From Karalla daura (lineage: Eukaryota > Chordata > Actinopteri > Chaetodontiformes > Leiognathidae), in NCBI GenBank assembly GCA_029224185.1, contig CM055205.1, positions 1,679,761 to 1,743,760 on the forward strand: a stretch of 64,000 nt of DNA, read 5' to 3'. The position numbers and the translations under genes were made by a program. Under the pieces are notes generated by a model that saw only the letters and a list, made by a program, of their open reading frames with translations, did no database searches and was not told where the DNA came from. This document shows positions 1 through 11,479 of this stretch, in pieces. Each line of letters opens with the position of its first letter. Within the stretch, counting starts at the first letter, position 1.

Positions 1-61
1 ACATTTAATGACACAGTGAAGAAAAAAACGGAGGAAAAGAAGGAAGGACAACGAAAGGAAG

Positions 62-850
62 GTGGGTGTGGAAGAAAAGCCGGTGCAGCAACAAGTGGCA
101 CAGCTACCTCGGCCACAGACACCTCAGTATTTCCCACCTCCTAAGTTTGACTTATCGAACACCAATGACTGGCCGAGATGGATTAAGGGGTTTGAGCGTT
201 ACAGGTCACAGGAGTTTCAAGTCAATGCTTTTCTGTACGTAGCTGGGGATGAGGCTGTAGATATTTTCAATGTACTGCCATTGACTGAGGATGAAAAGAA
301 ATCCACAGCAGTCACGGAGGAGTTTGGAAAACATTGTATCAGCAAGAGAAATGTGATCTATGAAAGAGCCGGCTTCAACCGTCGGAACCAGCAACCTGCT
401 GAGAGTGTCAAGTCATTCATTACTGCAGTGAACATGTTAGCTGAACAGTAGAGTTGATATGGGACAGAATAGTTGTCAGGATTCAGGATGCAAGGCTGTC
501 CGAAAGTTTACAGTTAGATGCAGAACCGCCACTAGAAAAAGCCATTAATCAAGGCAGACAAAGTCCAACAGTGAAGAAACAACAGCCGGTGCTGAGGGGA
601 GCCAAACTGATGGCAGGACAGGTCGAAGCGATAACCAAGAAACATCAACAAAGAGGATGTAAAGCTGTGCAGGAGAAGACAGACAGTCAGTCAACAGGGC
701 GTGGCAAATGTGGTATCATCAATAAACACCTCTGGAAAGACTGCCCAGACCGTGACGCAGAATGCCCAAAGTGCCACAAAAAGGGACATTATGCAAAAAA
801 CTGCTACTCCACTAAAAGTGTGCACGATATTACGCAAGGATACATAAGAT
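62..850 (+). pseudogene. Gypsy copy 1 Gag, frameshifted, with zinc knuckle
   Basis: Structural Gag polyprotein remnant. The frame at 62-451 carries a proline-rich start, then motifs typical of this Gag group: WPRWIKGFERYR, VNAFLYVAGDEA, RNVIYERAGFN and SFITAVNMLAEQ. A stop and frame change at about 451-454 break it. The second frame (454-830) continues with MIWDRIVVRIQDARLSE, QARQSP-like positions, and a CCHC-type knuckle reading CPKCHKKGHYAKNC. The order and spacing match one Gag protein split by a single lesion. No promoter or start context was needed for the call. Confidence 0.85.
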
Positions 851-1200
851 GTGAAGAGGAGAACTTCACGTTTTTAGAAGTGAGGTCAAAAGGAAAGGAT
901 GAATGGATGGTGTTGCATTTGAATGGGGATGAGGTAATCGAGGAAATTGGATATGGGGTCTGGAGTTGTGATACCAAGCAGCACTTATGTGAGTAAAATA
1001 TATGAGGCACTGAAACAGCCAAGGAAAGTTCTGTATGGACCAGGGCACAACAAACTAGAAGTTGAGGGGTGCTTTGTCGGGAACCTGAGATTGAAAGGAA
1101 GGACAACTAAGCAAGATGTCTATGTTGTTAATGAACTGGGCAAGCCTCTGTTAGGCCTCCCAGCTATCATGGCCCTCAATCTGGTGAATCACGTCCATAC
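850..1200 (+). pseudogene. Gypsy copy 1 aspartic protease region
   Basis: After the zinc knuckle, the sequence continues into a retropepsin-like segment: a frame ending WMVLHLNGDEV is replaced at about 947-960 by one reading VIPSSTYVSKIYEALKQP and then KPLLGLPAIMALNLV. The PLLGxPA pattern is the conserved protease-RT linker of this Gypsy group. The catalytic DTGA-type motif is not intact in any single frame, and the frame change falls close to where it should be. Confidence 0.7.
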
Positions 1201-1379
1201 AGTAGAAGCACAGCAGACTCACCGACAGATGAGACCCCTCATCCGTTTGGCCTGGGGGCGTCCTCACACAACAGCAGCCAGATGGAGCATGGAATCCCGT
1301 TGTGTTCATCTCACAAGGAATGTCAGACACCAAAAGACACGATACTCAGATTGAGATAGGAAGATCTGGCAGCTATGTA

Positions 1380-1590
1380 GGCATATGAGCGTCTGTCCTC
1401 CTACCTGCTGGGATTGAAATTCAGATTGGTGACAGATCACAAGCTTCTAGTGTCATTGCTCAGTACCGAGGCTTTTGAGGAACCGCTGAGATTCCGGTTG
1501 AGGTTGCTTAGAAACTCTTTTGATATTGTGCATGTGCCAGGAAAGTGCCTGATAACAACAGACACTTTATCCAATCCCAATCCAACACAC
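1380..1590 (+). pseudogene. Gypsy copy 1 RNase H fragment
   Basis: The frame opening at 1414, with upstream codons from about 1380, gives YERLSSYLLG, FRLVTDHKLLVSLLS and DIVHVPGKCLITTDTLS. This is the end of a Gypsy RNase H domain, with the T-D-H-K motif and the V-P-G-K...D-x-L-S motif. The reverse transcriptase that should precede it is absent. In family members the last segment reads ADxLSR; here it is altered. Confidence 0.82.
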
Positions 1591-1769
1591 GTTCACACCG
1601 GAGGAAAAGGAGAACGAAGTCGAGGTCAAAGTTTTCCTTTCACTCAGAGCTTGATTGAAAGAAGTTGCAGAAAAACAGAAAGCTGACCCAGTCTGTGTAT
1701 AGCTGATCACATACTGTGAGACGGAGTGGCCAGAGAGACACCACCTGCCCCTTGAGCTGTCTCCCTTCT

Positions 1770-2640
1770 AACCAGAAAAAGACAATCTCTTCTTGAATGG
1801 ACAGCTGCTCCTCCAAGGTCAAAGGATTGTCATTCCAGGTGAGCTGAGACGGGAGATCCGTCAGTGTCTGCACAGTGGGCACCAAAAGGTTGTGAAATGC
1901 AGAGAAAGGGCCCGCCAGTCAGTCTGGTGGCCAGGACTGTCGGTCCACATCAGACAGATGGTGGAGAACTGCAGCATTTGCTCACAGCATAGGGCAGAAC
2001 AGAGAGAGCCGTTGCTGACGACGGCTGATACTCTAGCAACGAGTCAGCTCAGACCTTTTCTTTAGGGAAAATAGCACTTGTCTTCAGTCGCCACAGAACA
2101 CAAAACTGTCATGTCGGATAATGGGCCGTTCAGTGTTCAGCAGTTCAGTGTTCCCGTTCTTTGCCAGACAGTACGGATTTATCCATTTATCCATGTCAAC
2201 AGCAGCCCCAGATACCCATAGGCCAGAGTGGGCTGTGGCCACAGTTAAAGGACTGTGGTAAGGAGGAGGTGACAAAGCCAGGGCGCTGCAGACATATGAC
2301 TCCACACCTCTGGAGAGTGCCTACTCTCCAGAGGTGTAACCAGAAGAAGGTCTCCCCATAAGGTGCGCAGTTCCTTATGGGGAAACAGATGGTTCTGACA
2401 TCCCCCAAGTTCCAGCTGCATTACATCCTTGCTGGCCAAACATCAGGCTGTTCTGGAGGAGGCAAGTTGGGTGAAGGACAACCAGCAGTGCATGTACAAC
2501 CTGCACCACAGAGTCTGCATCCTGCCAAAGCTGCAGTAAGGCCAAGATGTTTGGTTGCCAGAAGATAAGAACCATGGGACATTGGTGGAGACAGCATCAA
2601 CACCCAGATCCTATATCATTAAAGGTGCTTCCATATAGAC
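1770..2640 (+). pseudogene. Gypsy copy 1 integrase remnant
   Basis: The frame at 1793-2065 encodes the N-terminal H2C2 zinc-binding domain of a Gypsy integrase: GQRIVIPGELRREIRQCLH, SGHQKVVKCRERARQSVWWP, and MVENCSICSQHRAEQREPL. Past 2,065 the core is broken up; short pieces still read MSDNGP, SSPRYPIGQ and STPLESAYSPEV in changing frames. Remnants of the C-terminal region reach about 2,640 (QHPDPISLKVLPY). Catalytic D and E residues cannot be assembled into one frame. Confidence 0.82.
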
Positions 2641-2754
2641 TGTGGCAAGCGTGGCGCGGCGCAAGTTGCTAAGCAACGAGTAACAACATTTAGCAGTTGG
2701 TTTGAGCGCGATCTTGTGAGAAGGTGTATTAAGTCCTGGCTTTAGTGCTAATGG

Positions 2755-2920
2755 AGGAGGAGGAGACGAGCGGCACAGAAAAGGAGGATGTAGGTCCATC
2801 CAGTTCTGATGGGAAGGCAGGAACTGTGGGAGTATAGGCTATACTTCCATAACGATCGCTTTGAGATCTACTTCAGGCTGAGCAGGGAGCAGTTCGGCCA
2901 CCTGCCCATTCAATCTTGTG
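2755..2920 (+). mobile_element. PIF/Harbinger transposon fragment (tentative)
   Basis: A short frame reads LWEYRLYFHNDRFEIYFRLS followed by REQFGHL. This resembles the N-terminal region of Harbinger transposases, where an acidic stretch is followed by R-x-Y-F-R-M-S-x-x-x-F-x-x-L. The acidic EEEE run just upstream (2,752-2,775) also fits. Nothing after about 2,920 continues the protein, so only a small 5' piece remains. The identification rests on one motif. Confidence 0.45.
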
Positions 2921-4040
2921 TGTGTCCCAGAGATCGGGAAACTTGATTGGCTGCTCCTCTATGATAGTTCTGAAGTCCTCTGGATCTCATGACCCTACAA
3001 CCTCTCTCCTATCACAGTGCGCAGCGCCCAAGTCAAACATTTCTAAACTTGGCAGGCGCCGACCCTGCACGCCACTCAGAAGCACGCAAGGCTCTGCGCT
3101 CTTGCGCAGCGGTACCACATACACAATGAATGAGTTTCGCACCTTAACACTGATGAAGGCCATGTTAGGTGTAACCGCACACACATGCAGTCAGTTCACA
3201 ATACACAGCCCCAGACATCTACACCTGACATAACACACCTGACAAACACCCGATGCCACACACACACCCACTATGACAGAAACAAACAGGCCCACACATA
3301 ATGATACAACCAACACATATGTTCCTGCTTCAGGTGTCACACCCCCTCTCAGCCGATTTGTGAGAGACTTCTGGAACTATGATGGAAATGTGTTCTAAAG
3401 TGTTGAAAAAAGAGTAATTTGATGCTCAGGGTTATGCAAGTGACATTCCTGAAAGTTATGTTGATGCATTTAAGAGTTTCTTTGAACTGTTATATTAGAA
3501 AACACAAGTCATGAAAAGGAAGTAAGCGTAAAGTTCATATTGTAAGGTAATAATATGTATGGGGTTTACATGTGTTTCTTTAAGATATCCATTAGGAGGT
3601 TACTAGTAAACACTATCTTGTTAAAATGGATATCTAACTTAAGGGGTAAATGTTCTGTAAAGGAATGTGATCGTACATTGTGTTGTAACACGGACCCTTT
3701 TGGAGGGTGAACACTTCTGGTTCAGAGAAAATGATTGAATGAGCCCTGTCTCTGTCTCCTTTTAATTGTTATAACCTGATACAGTTATAGTAGATAACGT
3801 AATACAATTGGATCATATATTCTGTCAAAATATTGTGCTTTTATTCAGACTACCATTTTGTTGTCCTTATGTTGGGACATATTCTGTGACATATTCTGAA
3901 GATGTTAGGTGTCACATGTTTGACAGTGAAATGGAAAGAACTTTCCTCCTTTTCTTTAGCATGAGGGGTTATCTTCATCTATAGAAAACTCATAATACGT
4001 TTCTTTGGAATAGATAACTTGCTGTTGTTTGTTTAAAATG
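2920..4040. other. Intergenic, no gene seen
   Basis: No supported coding region. At 3,100-3,330 there is a CA-rich tract (ACACACA, CCCACACATA) with a GTGTAACCGCACACAC-type segment loosely like the CA-rich tract near 33,110-33,240. The remainder to 4,040 is AT-rich single-copy-looking DNA with stops in all frames. Confidence 0.6.
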
Positions 4041-4041
4041 G

Positions 4042-4398
4042 ATGCTCATTAAAGAACCCGCTCAAGCTTCCAAAGTTCTCAAAGAGAATCTGCAAAGGGA
4101 GCATGCATCTGGGAAACCACTCAAAATGAAAAAGGATGTAAGGGACAGGGAATGGGAACTTCTCGTTCTATATCATTATATGACCATTACAGCATTCAAC
4201 TGCCATTCACTCCGATCTGTTGGCACTTCGTTTGTAGCTGATGAAAAGCACCACTGTCCGTCATACGTTGTTGACGATTTGTTGTTACATCCATTTGAAG
4301 ATATTAACAATTGTAATCACCACAGAGGCTTGTCGTGCTCTTTTTGTAAAGCTGGAGTACTGATGTTACTGTGCCTTCAGTTTGCAGTACCTGTCTAG
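4042..4398 (+). CDS. Unrecognised ORF, possibly not a gene
   Basis: Open frame of 118 codons starting MLIKEPAQASKVLKENLQ and ending in a hydrophobic, cysteine-containing tail (SCSFCKAGVLMLLCLQF). I do not recognise it. It sits 570 bp upstream of the first HECT exon on the same strand and could be a degraded upstream exon of that gene, but no splice donor or domain supports this. The length is within chance range for this base composition. Confidence 0.2.
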   Translation: MLIKEPAQASKVLKENLQREHASGKPLKMKKDVRDREWELLVLYHYMTITAFNCHSLRSVGTSFVADEKHHCPSYVVDDLLLHPFEDINNCNHHRGLSCSFCKAGVLMLLCLQFAVPV

Positions 4399-4967
4399 TC
4401 AAGCAGAAACAAGGGGCATCTAGACATTAAGTTTGTGCTTTTGATACAAAGAAATGGTTAAACTGCCACAGGAAGTTTACTTGAGGCTTTGGGCGACAAA
4501 ATCCCTGCCCAGAGATGCACTGACATGGATCATGGAGAGAAAATTATCATTATTACCATATCACTATATCTAGATCTCGTTCTATAAACAGCAGCCACTT
4601 CATTGCACTCTTGTTGGTAAGTAAATATGTTAGAAGATTAATATCACTCAATATGCCTGCACAAAATTCTCCTGTCATCTACACGAGTCAATATTAAGGA
4701 TGCCATTCTAGAACTATATCTATTCATTCGGCACCGAATGTAATGGGTATATATATACATACACAGAACGCCCCAAGGCACGATTGAACAATCCGTGTTG
4801 TTTTATTTGCATCAAGTTTGACATCAATCTGCCTAATAGTTCTGAAGATACAAGCACAAATCTTTCAACCAAAGTGCTGCCCCTTGTGGCCAAACGATGA
4901 ACTTTATTTTTTATATTTAAAAAAATATTAAAAAAATATATTTTTTTTATTTTATATTTGATATTAG

Positions 4968-7900
4968 GTGATGTTACTATCCGAGACGGAGTGATGCAGT
5001 TCTTCAGGACAACAATAACATCCAAACTCCAATTTGGATTCAGTGTAGACCTTGGTAAGTCTCTTACTATTATGAAGGTTAATACGATGTCATTTTTAAA
5101 ATGTATTTAAGTCAGTGGCGGCGCTAGGATTTTTTCATTGCAGGTGCTTAGCAGTTGCTGCATGAGTGCCGAAGGTTGCTGGTCAAAACAGGACTGTCCG
5201 TCGAGCCAGTGCACATCCTACTTCCCCTTTCAAAATAAGAGTGCCACAATAAAAGATCTAAATCCAAACTATTGCCAACATCATCCTGGCTATAGCCAAA
5301 AACAAACAATTCTTGGTCCGTTTATCTCGCGGTATCTGGTTTCACTTTGAAAAAATGTTTTATTTACAACTATGGCATTTATATAATTATTATAGTATGA
5401 TAGATGTATGTTTTTGTGTTTGTATTATTAGTATTTTGTATACATATTTAAAGAAAGTAGTTTTTTGGTGTAGCTCAGTGGTTGCTGTGCAAGTTATTGG
5501 AGTTGCTATAGCAACTGCTAGCAGCCCCCTAGCGCTGCCCCTGATTTAAATGGTTAATTGCTGTGACTTTATTGACTGCTCTCTTGGTATTCTACAGGTG
5601 GAATGGGCAGAACACTGCTATTGGAGGGTGAACATGATAAGTTTGTTCTAACAGCATCAGAAGTGCTTATTGAAAGCAACTTCTTGCAGGTTGCAGGAAG
5701 GATGTCGGCCCACACCTTTTTGCATGGTCCCCGTGTCACAGGATTAAGTCCTGCTGTAATTCATGTATTGTTCAATGGGGAACCTGAAATGGCAACTGTT
5801 GTTATAACAGACTGCCCTGATCTGCACATCTGCACAGGAGTATCATAAAGCTGGTATGGAAACTAACACTTAACACTTTCTCTTGCAAAAAAATATTGTT
5901 TGGGCAAATGTAATAACTTGTAAGGTCTTGATTCGAGCTTGAACATGAAGAACTTACACCAGAACAGAAGGACACAGTTTCAGATCTTTCCATGTCTTGG
6001 GATTTCCCAGTAGTCACCAAAACGAATCAGAGATGGCTACATAACAAATTTCTACTCCATGCAGTAAGTTCCTGCTGTTTAAGTGACAAAATTCATTTTT
6101 TGAATGGATTTGATAAGGCACTTTAATGTGTGACACTCATTCAGATCTCCAGCCGTGTGAAAGTCTGCACCAAAAAGGCACTTGTTGTCTCTGTCTTTTG
6201 TTTTCTTCTCACTTCACTTACAGAGATTTCTACCACACCAACAACATGAGCTGCATATTCCTTCACCAAAATAGGGTTCTCCATTTAAAATAGTTACAGA
6301 TTCTCCTACAAAAAAAACACATGGCCAGTTGGAGACACGCACGCATTGGCGTATGACAATCCAAATCCTGTCCTCAAAAAAATTACTGTGGGGCCAAAAA
6401 GTGCTCCAAAAGAGCAAAAAATACCATAAGAAATAAATGGGAAAAACAAGCGAATTCAAAAAATCACCCTCAAACAAACATTTTCTATAAAGCCATATGT
6501 TGCTGAAAAATCACCTCTCATTTTTCTCTTTTCACGCTGCTCCCAGCTAGACCGTAAGCAGTGGGAAAATTCATTTTTCCAGTTTTGTAGGAAAATTTGT
6601 GCTCTCTCATGTGATGTGGGTCATAAACCCGTGCGCCGTATAAAATTTAAACGGCGAGCCTCAGAGTCAGCCCAGCACAGCCTCTTCTCTCCATGAGCCT
6701 CCATTCATTTTCCCACCACTGCGATCAAATTTTACACTTCTACTCGCAACTGTGGCCTCAGTTTTCATAGTACACACACCAAATCGCATCAGGGCGTTCC
6801 TGAGACTCACCCCTGCGTGGTGGTGTGCCTATATTCCAGATAGGTGCCAGCGTTATCTCCATAGAGTCAAATGTTTAGCACTCAATGTTAAATCAAATGT
6901 CAAATGTTTTAGGCAATTTTGTTTTTTCCCGTAAGAATGAATGGGAAGAACAGAATTCCTCAAACAAACATTACGTTACGTTGCCATACATTGACTTAGA
7001 AACTTCATTTTCATTTCAAAAATTAAAGAAGCCTGTGGTCTGTTTGTGAACCAAATTGCATGTTGATAGCTTGCATTTTTCAGCAATGTCTTCTCAAAGA
7101 GCAAATGGTCAAGTGCCCTGTGTCTGCTCCTCTGTTGACAGAGAGCCTCTTGCTGCAGCAGGCTCACAAATGACCTCACAGACACAGACACAAACACACA
7201 CACAAACACAAACACACTCTCACTCACTCAGCATTCTGTGAGTGTGTGCATGTATGAGAGGGAGGCACACAATTCTGGACACACATCCCGCAGCACTCAA
7301 AATTTCAGCGCACTGGAATTTTCCAGTAATATTTAGTGCTCCAGGAAGGAATACTATTGTTCTTCTGCGTGCTTGTTTTTCATCTTTAATCTTATAGCAA
7401 AATTTCAGTCGTCCATATCTCAAAAACGCTTCATCACACACACTCACAGATGATACATCAAATGTGCGGCTTGGCCTCGGCAAGTGTGGTCTACTTTGAG
7501 AAACTTCATTTTAATTTTGAAAATTGAAGAAACTTGTGGTCTGTTTGTGTACTAAGTTGTATGCTGATAGCTTGTACTGTTTTTCAGCAGCACCTTCTCA
7601 AACACACTTTAGTCAAAAAGATACAGACCGTGGATCTCCAGACAGGAGATGTCATCATGGCAACCTTGGCTCATTCCCCTGCTGCAACTATATAGGGGGC
7701 CTGTACAGGAAGTCTCACCATGGCCCCATAAGAAATGAATGGGAAAATGACTGAATGAGCTACTTTCTCATCCAGGTAACAACTTCTTTCAAATGTTGAT
7801 TTGGTTATGAACTTGTGGTCTGTGTGTGCTGTTTTTACCATGGACACACTCACTCAGTCTCTCACTCGTGCATGCACACACTCACAGAATGGTGTCTTGT

Positions 7901-8322
7901 GAGCAACCTAAAAGCAGACAAAGTGCTGTAAACCAATGGGCACACATCCCAGAGAACTCTTGATATTTCAGAGCGCTGGAATTTTCGAGTTTGACTAATA
8001 TAATGCTCTCTTCACAAATGCTCTTATGTCTCATGAATAAATATGATCAGTTAATGTCGAATTAAATGTTGTCTTGAATCTATTTTATGATTTGCAGCTC
8101 CATCAGCTACAATGGCTTACCTGCTGACATTCTGTTTTGGCTGGGAGTTGCTTCCTTCTGAGCTGAGAGTGGAGATTTCTGAGGGAACTCTTCCTACGTC
8201 CTCAATATGCTTTGATCTGGAGGTTGCACATCAGTCTCTGCATTTGATCCGGGTGCATCAGTTAAAGAAACTCCTGGAGCTGGCAAGATGGCAACCTCTT
8301 TGTCTGAGAGCTCACGAGCCAG
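4968..8322 (+). pseudogene. HECT-domain ubiquitin ligase-like gene, degraded
   Basis: Four exon-like blocks resemble the HECT domain of the expanded fish G2E3-like family. Block 1, 4,968-5,054, reads VTIRDGVMQFF and FGFSVDLG and ends at a GTAAGT donor. Block 2, from 5,598 after TCTACAG, joins in phase: GGMGRTLLLEGEHDKFVLT, then SNFLQVAGRMSAHTFLHG, GLSPAVIHVL and DCPDLHI. Its frame breaks at about 5,848. Block 3, 5,936-6,063, reads ELTPEQKDTVSDL, SWDFPVVT, RWLHNKFLLHA and ends at GTAAGT. Block 4, 8,098-8,322 after TTTGCAG, gives FGWELLPSELRVEI and PTSSICFDLEV, the HECT C-lobe area. Human-type HECT proteins have a catalytic Cys in a T-C-F-N context; here that position reads S-I-C-F-D. The frameshift, missing pieces and a 2-kb gap suggest a pseudogene, although unusual splicing is possible. 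Confidence 0.65.
5113..5543. mobile_element. Non-autonomous hAT MITE with 8-bp target duplication
   Basis: The element starts CAGTGGCGGCGCTAGG and ends CCTAGCGCTGCCCCTG, imperfect terminal inverted repeats of about 16 bp. It is flanked by ATTTAAGT (5,105-5,112) and ATTTAAAT (5,544-5,551), a 7 of 8 match. CAG ends and an 8-bp duplication are hallmarks of hAT transposons. At 431 bp it has no transposase. It lies in the intron between HECT blocks 1 and 2. An A-box-like stretch, GTGTAGCTCAGTGGTTGC, occurs inside near 5,470, so part of it may derive from a tRNA-like SINE. Confidence 0.8.
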
Positions 8323-9720
8323 GTAACTGTGAGGTCCGTCCCAGTTGGTCAATCCTGTACTTAAAACTAGTCTGACATTTCATTACACAAGGTTGTTGTT
8401 TTTGGTCACAAAGTTGGTGAGAAATTAAATGTTGCCAATTAAAAGAGTGGAGAAATAGGCACAGCAGACACAAGGACCGGGCATTTGTTATTCGGTATAC
8501 CGAGTGTACATGATGGAGCTGCAGTATCTGCAGTGGCTGAGCTGCCGGAGCCGGAGAGAAGCAGCTAGTTTGGAACAGAACCCCTTTAGCTCCTCCTGCA
8601 CCTCAAATGCTGTCACAACCAATCAGGTGTTAGGAATCCACCCACTGACTTCCATGGGTGAGTTTGACAGATAGCATTTTCATTTTCATGATGCACTGCA
8701 ATTTTGGACCATGAAATAATTAAATAGTGTTTTTTTTTACATTAATTAATTTGTATTGTAATTAATTAATTAAATATTCACTAACACATTTATACAATTA
8801 ATACCAATTTAATTATTTAACGGAACTTTAATTAATTATTTAATGGCGTTTTATTGATTGGCTTATTCATTTAATGTAATGTAAATGTAATACAATGCAA
8901 TTCAATGGTGTATTGATTGATGTATGTATTTATTTAATGGTGTATTTATTTATTTCAATTTGGCACTTTCAGTCCTCCATATGTAGGGGGCTTGTATAGG
9001 AGGCCTCACCAGAAGAAATGAATGGGAACTGCCCCTGAAATGAATGGGAAAAGGGCACATGTACCCATCCCAGAGCAGGGCCCCATTATTATTCTATGAA
9101 TTCAGATGGGGCCCAAAAGTGGCCCATATGACAAATAAATGGGAAAAAGCTTATTTCTCACCCAGTGTACATACTTAATTTAAAATTAAATATGGTTAGA
9201 AACTTGTGGTCTGTCTGTATTGTTTTCAATACAGACAGACCACATACTCACGGATAGTGCTGTGACCAAAGGCAGTGTTATGAACTGTTTGCTCGGATTG
9301 GATAAAGACAGAGTCTGGTTCTGATTACCTGTTCTCTCTGCCTTTGCTCACTGTCACACGTCTGTTCTGTCATCAAATCCAGTTTCTGCTTCCTTGTCCA
9401 TTTATACCAATCCTGTGGCAACTAGGCTGATTAACCAGGTATTTAGTCCCACCTGTGTGTCAGCCTAGTTGCCACACACACTCACGTTCTCTCTCTCCCT
9501 CTCTCTCTCTCTCTCATACATGCACACACTCACTCACAGAATGGTATCTTGTGAGCAATCCAAAGGGAGAGAAAGTGCTACAAACCAACGGGCACACATC
9601 CCAGAGTACTGTCGAAATTTTAGCGCGCTGGAATTTTCTAGTTTGTTTCTACAATTTGGCACAACCTATGTATTTTTCAATAAGTAGTGGCTATGTACTC
9701 ACCATAATTGTGTAGTTTCA
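6200..9720. repeat. Cluster of a dispersed noncoding repeat (three or more partial units)
   Basis: Recurring blocks appear in the same order several times. (a) A CATAAGAAATGAATGGGAAAA-type block near 6,424, 6,930, 7,722, 9,010 and 9,125. (b) ACTTGTGGTCTGT at 7,032, 7,531, 7,812 and 9,203. (c) A CACACTCACAGAAT block near 7,440, 7,880 and 9,530. (d) GGGCACACATCCCAGAG-like then GCGCTGGAATTTTC at 7,275-7,325, 7,940-7,995 and 9,590-9,640. Units are about 0.5 kb, diverged and partly truncated. The section at 6,555-6,755 is matched closely at 17,640-17,850, and the AATGAATGGGAAAA block recurs at 37,340. No coding capacity was found. The family name is unknown to me. Confidence 0.7.
9487..9514. repeat. 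CT-rich simple repeat
   Basis: Imperfect (CT)n tract within the repeat cluster, followed by CACACACTCACTCACAG. Short reading frames over it are artefacts of the repeat. Confidence 0.85.
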
Positions 9721-10140
9721 TGTACCCTGTACATAAATCTGTCCTTTTACAGCATATAGCACAGTGTCTTTTAAAGATTTGATCTACTTTTGGAGTCAGC
9801 ACAGATTGTGATCATGGATGCTTGTTTATTATGCTATATTGTCTCTGTTACTTGCTTTATTACCCCCTAAAGCCTAAACTATTTGGTGCAAGTTCTATAT
9901 TGACCATAAAGGCAAGCTGCCAATTTGTCTGTATGGACAGTATGCAGAAACTGTGTAATGTATGATTTGCACCTGCAAAGTCTTATTCTGATTCTTTATG
10001 AGACTAGCAGTGGTTTTGCTTATCTGAATTCACTTAAGTAGCTTTGGATGAAATTATATGATATATTACTGTAATTTAATAAATGAATCATTTATGAACA
10101 TGAAAATCCATATTAGCAGATATATTATCAATATTAAAGA
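9720..10140. other. AT-rich gap, no gene seen
   Basis: Stops in all frames and no recognisable element. It separates the dispersed-repeat cluster from Gypsy copy 2. Confidence 0.5.
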
Positions 10141-10299
10141 TGTATTTTACTTACTACAGATACAGACTTGGATGGATTGGATACTGGCATGGTAGTGTAC
10201 ACTAAATGCTGTTCACAGTGGTCCAAAAGACTGCTCAGGGGTTTTGTGTGTTTGCTCAGAAACATGAAAAATAGGAGAGAACATATATCCCATTTTGAC

Positions 10300-10480
10300 T
10301 CATGGCCCCTCATGGATGAAGGCTCCCCTATTTCTATGATGTGCTGTGATATGCAGAAACATTTTATGAACATGTTGAGACCCTCTGCAAAAGTTCCTCA
10401 GGTACTTCAGCATCAGGAAGTAAAACTGACACCTGAGAAATGCTAGCTGTTTAAACAAGAAGTCAGATACATGGTTCAGC
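10300..10480 (+). pseudogene. Gypsy copy 2 reverse transcriptase C-terminal piece
   Basis: Two overlapping frames rebuild the thumb-side end of a Gypsy RT: a YFYDVL stretch stands where the YLDD-type active site belongs, followed by AETFYEHVETLCK, then QHQEVKLTPEKC, LFKQEVRYM. The frame changes after LCK. The active-site aspartates are not preserved as a YxDD motif, so the piece is dead. Confidence 0.72.
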
Positions 10481-10624
10481 AGCACAGCACAATTCCCACC
10501 TGCACAGTAAAAATATTACATTAAAATGGGGTGTGTGTAAGAAGTCCTGCAACTACTTGTGCTCCAGACTTCACTGTTTACACAGACAACAACCCATTTA
10601 CTTGTCATGAGCACTTCAGTAACA

Positions 10625-10770
10625 TGTTAGTAAGGCATTCATTTAATCTGATTACTTTTTTCTAGTAACAATTAAAGTAAAGGATTACAGTTGCACAAAC
10701 AGTAATTAGATTAAATTACTTTTCTCTGAGCAGGCTGCATTGCTGCATTACTACTATTACTAGATTAACA
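10625..10770. repeat. ATTACTTTT-rich dispersed repeat inside Gypsy copy 2
   Basis: The stretch carries alternating AATCTGATTACTTTTTTC, AGTAACAATTAAAGTAA and TTAGATTAAATTACTTTTC blocks, a pattern seen in a common class of noncoding fish repeats (from memory). It interrupts the RNase H to integrase segment of the Gypsy remnant. Confidence 0.4.
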
Positions 10771-11479
10771 AAGAGATTTCTGGGCCTGGCATCATACCAT
10801 TGAAGGTTCATGCAGGGTCTTGCCTAAAATGCTGCACGCCTATTCCAGCTGTTGCAAAAAGAGTAAGACTTCGTGTGAACTGATAATTGCCAAGAGGGAT
10901 ACATGAACATCCAATGTTCCCAGTGCAAGGTTCCATTACTATCAGTGTGGTCTGCCATTCACAGTGAGGACTGACTTTTCTGACCTCCAGTAGTTAATGA
11001 CATTCAAAGAGTCAAGTGGCTGGGTGGCTATCAGAGCTCCAATCGTTTGACTCCAAGGTGGAACATGGGGTGGAGGGATGACACACTAATGTGGATGACC
11101 TCTCTCATGTGGATGACCTGTGGATGACCTATCCATGCTGCAGACCACTACCACGAATATGAGAAGAGAGAGAACAGAGAGAGAAAGCTAAGAGAGGAAG
11201 AAGTCTGGCTCACAAATCATCAGGCGCAGAAGTTTGCATGCCAGGTGCTACAGACAGTGGACATAACAGTGGAGACAGCGGCAGGAGCTTTCAGCCCATG
11301 TTTAGGTGGGTGGAGGCAAACAGCTATTAGTGTGGGAAGAAGTAGCAGCATTCTCACCAACAGTTCAGGTTGTGGCTGTGGTCAAAGTTCAAAGTTCTGC
11401 AGCTGTGCCAGGGGGTGCTACAATGGGCATAGAAGGAGACTGCAACAGGGGTGTAGAGGTGGCAGGTGAGGGTCCTCAA

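Larger units (their letters stand above)
1..2640 (+). mobile_element. Decayed Ty3/Gypsy LTR retrotransposon (copy 1)
   Basis: The parts of a Gypsy retroelement lie in order on the plus strand: Gag, zinc knuckle, aspartic protease region, RNase H, integrase zinc finger and integrase core. The reverse transcriptase that should sit between protease and RNase H is missing (about 1,200-1,380), so there is an internal deletion besides many frameshifts and stops. The Gag and H2C2 sequences resemble the Gypsy group often annotated as K02A2.6-like in fish. The left end runs off the window, and I could not find a matching pair of LTRs. It cannot encode a working element. Confidence 0.88.

Noticed and set aside
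5465..5500. Possible tRNA gene (GTGTAGCTCAGTGGTTGC)
   Set aside because: Only an A-box-like stretch; no cloverleaf, B box or anticodon arm follows, and it lies inside a hAT MITE.
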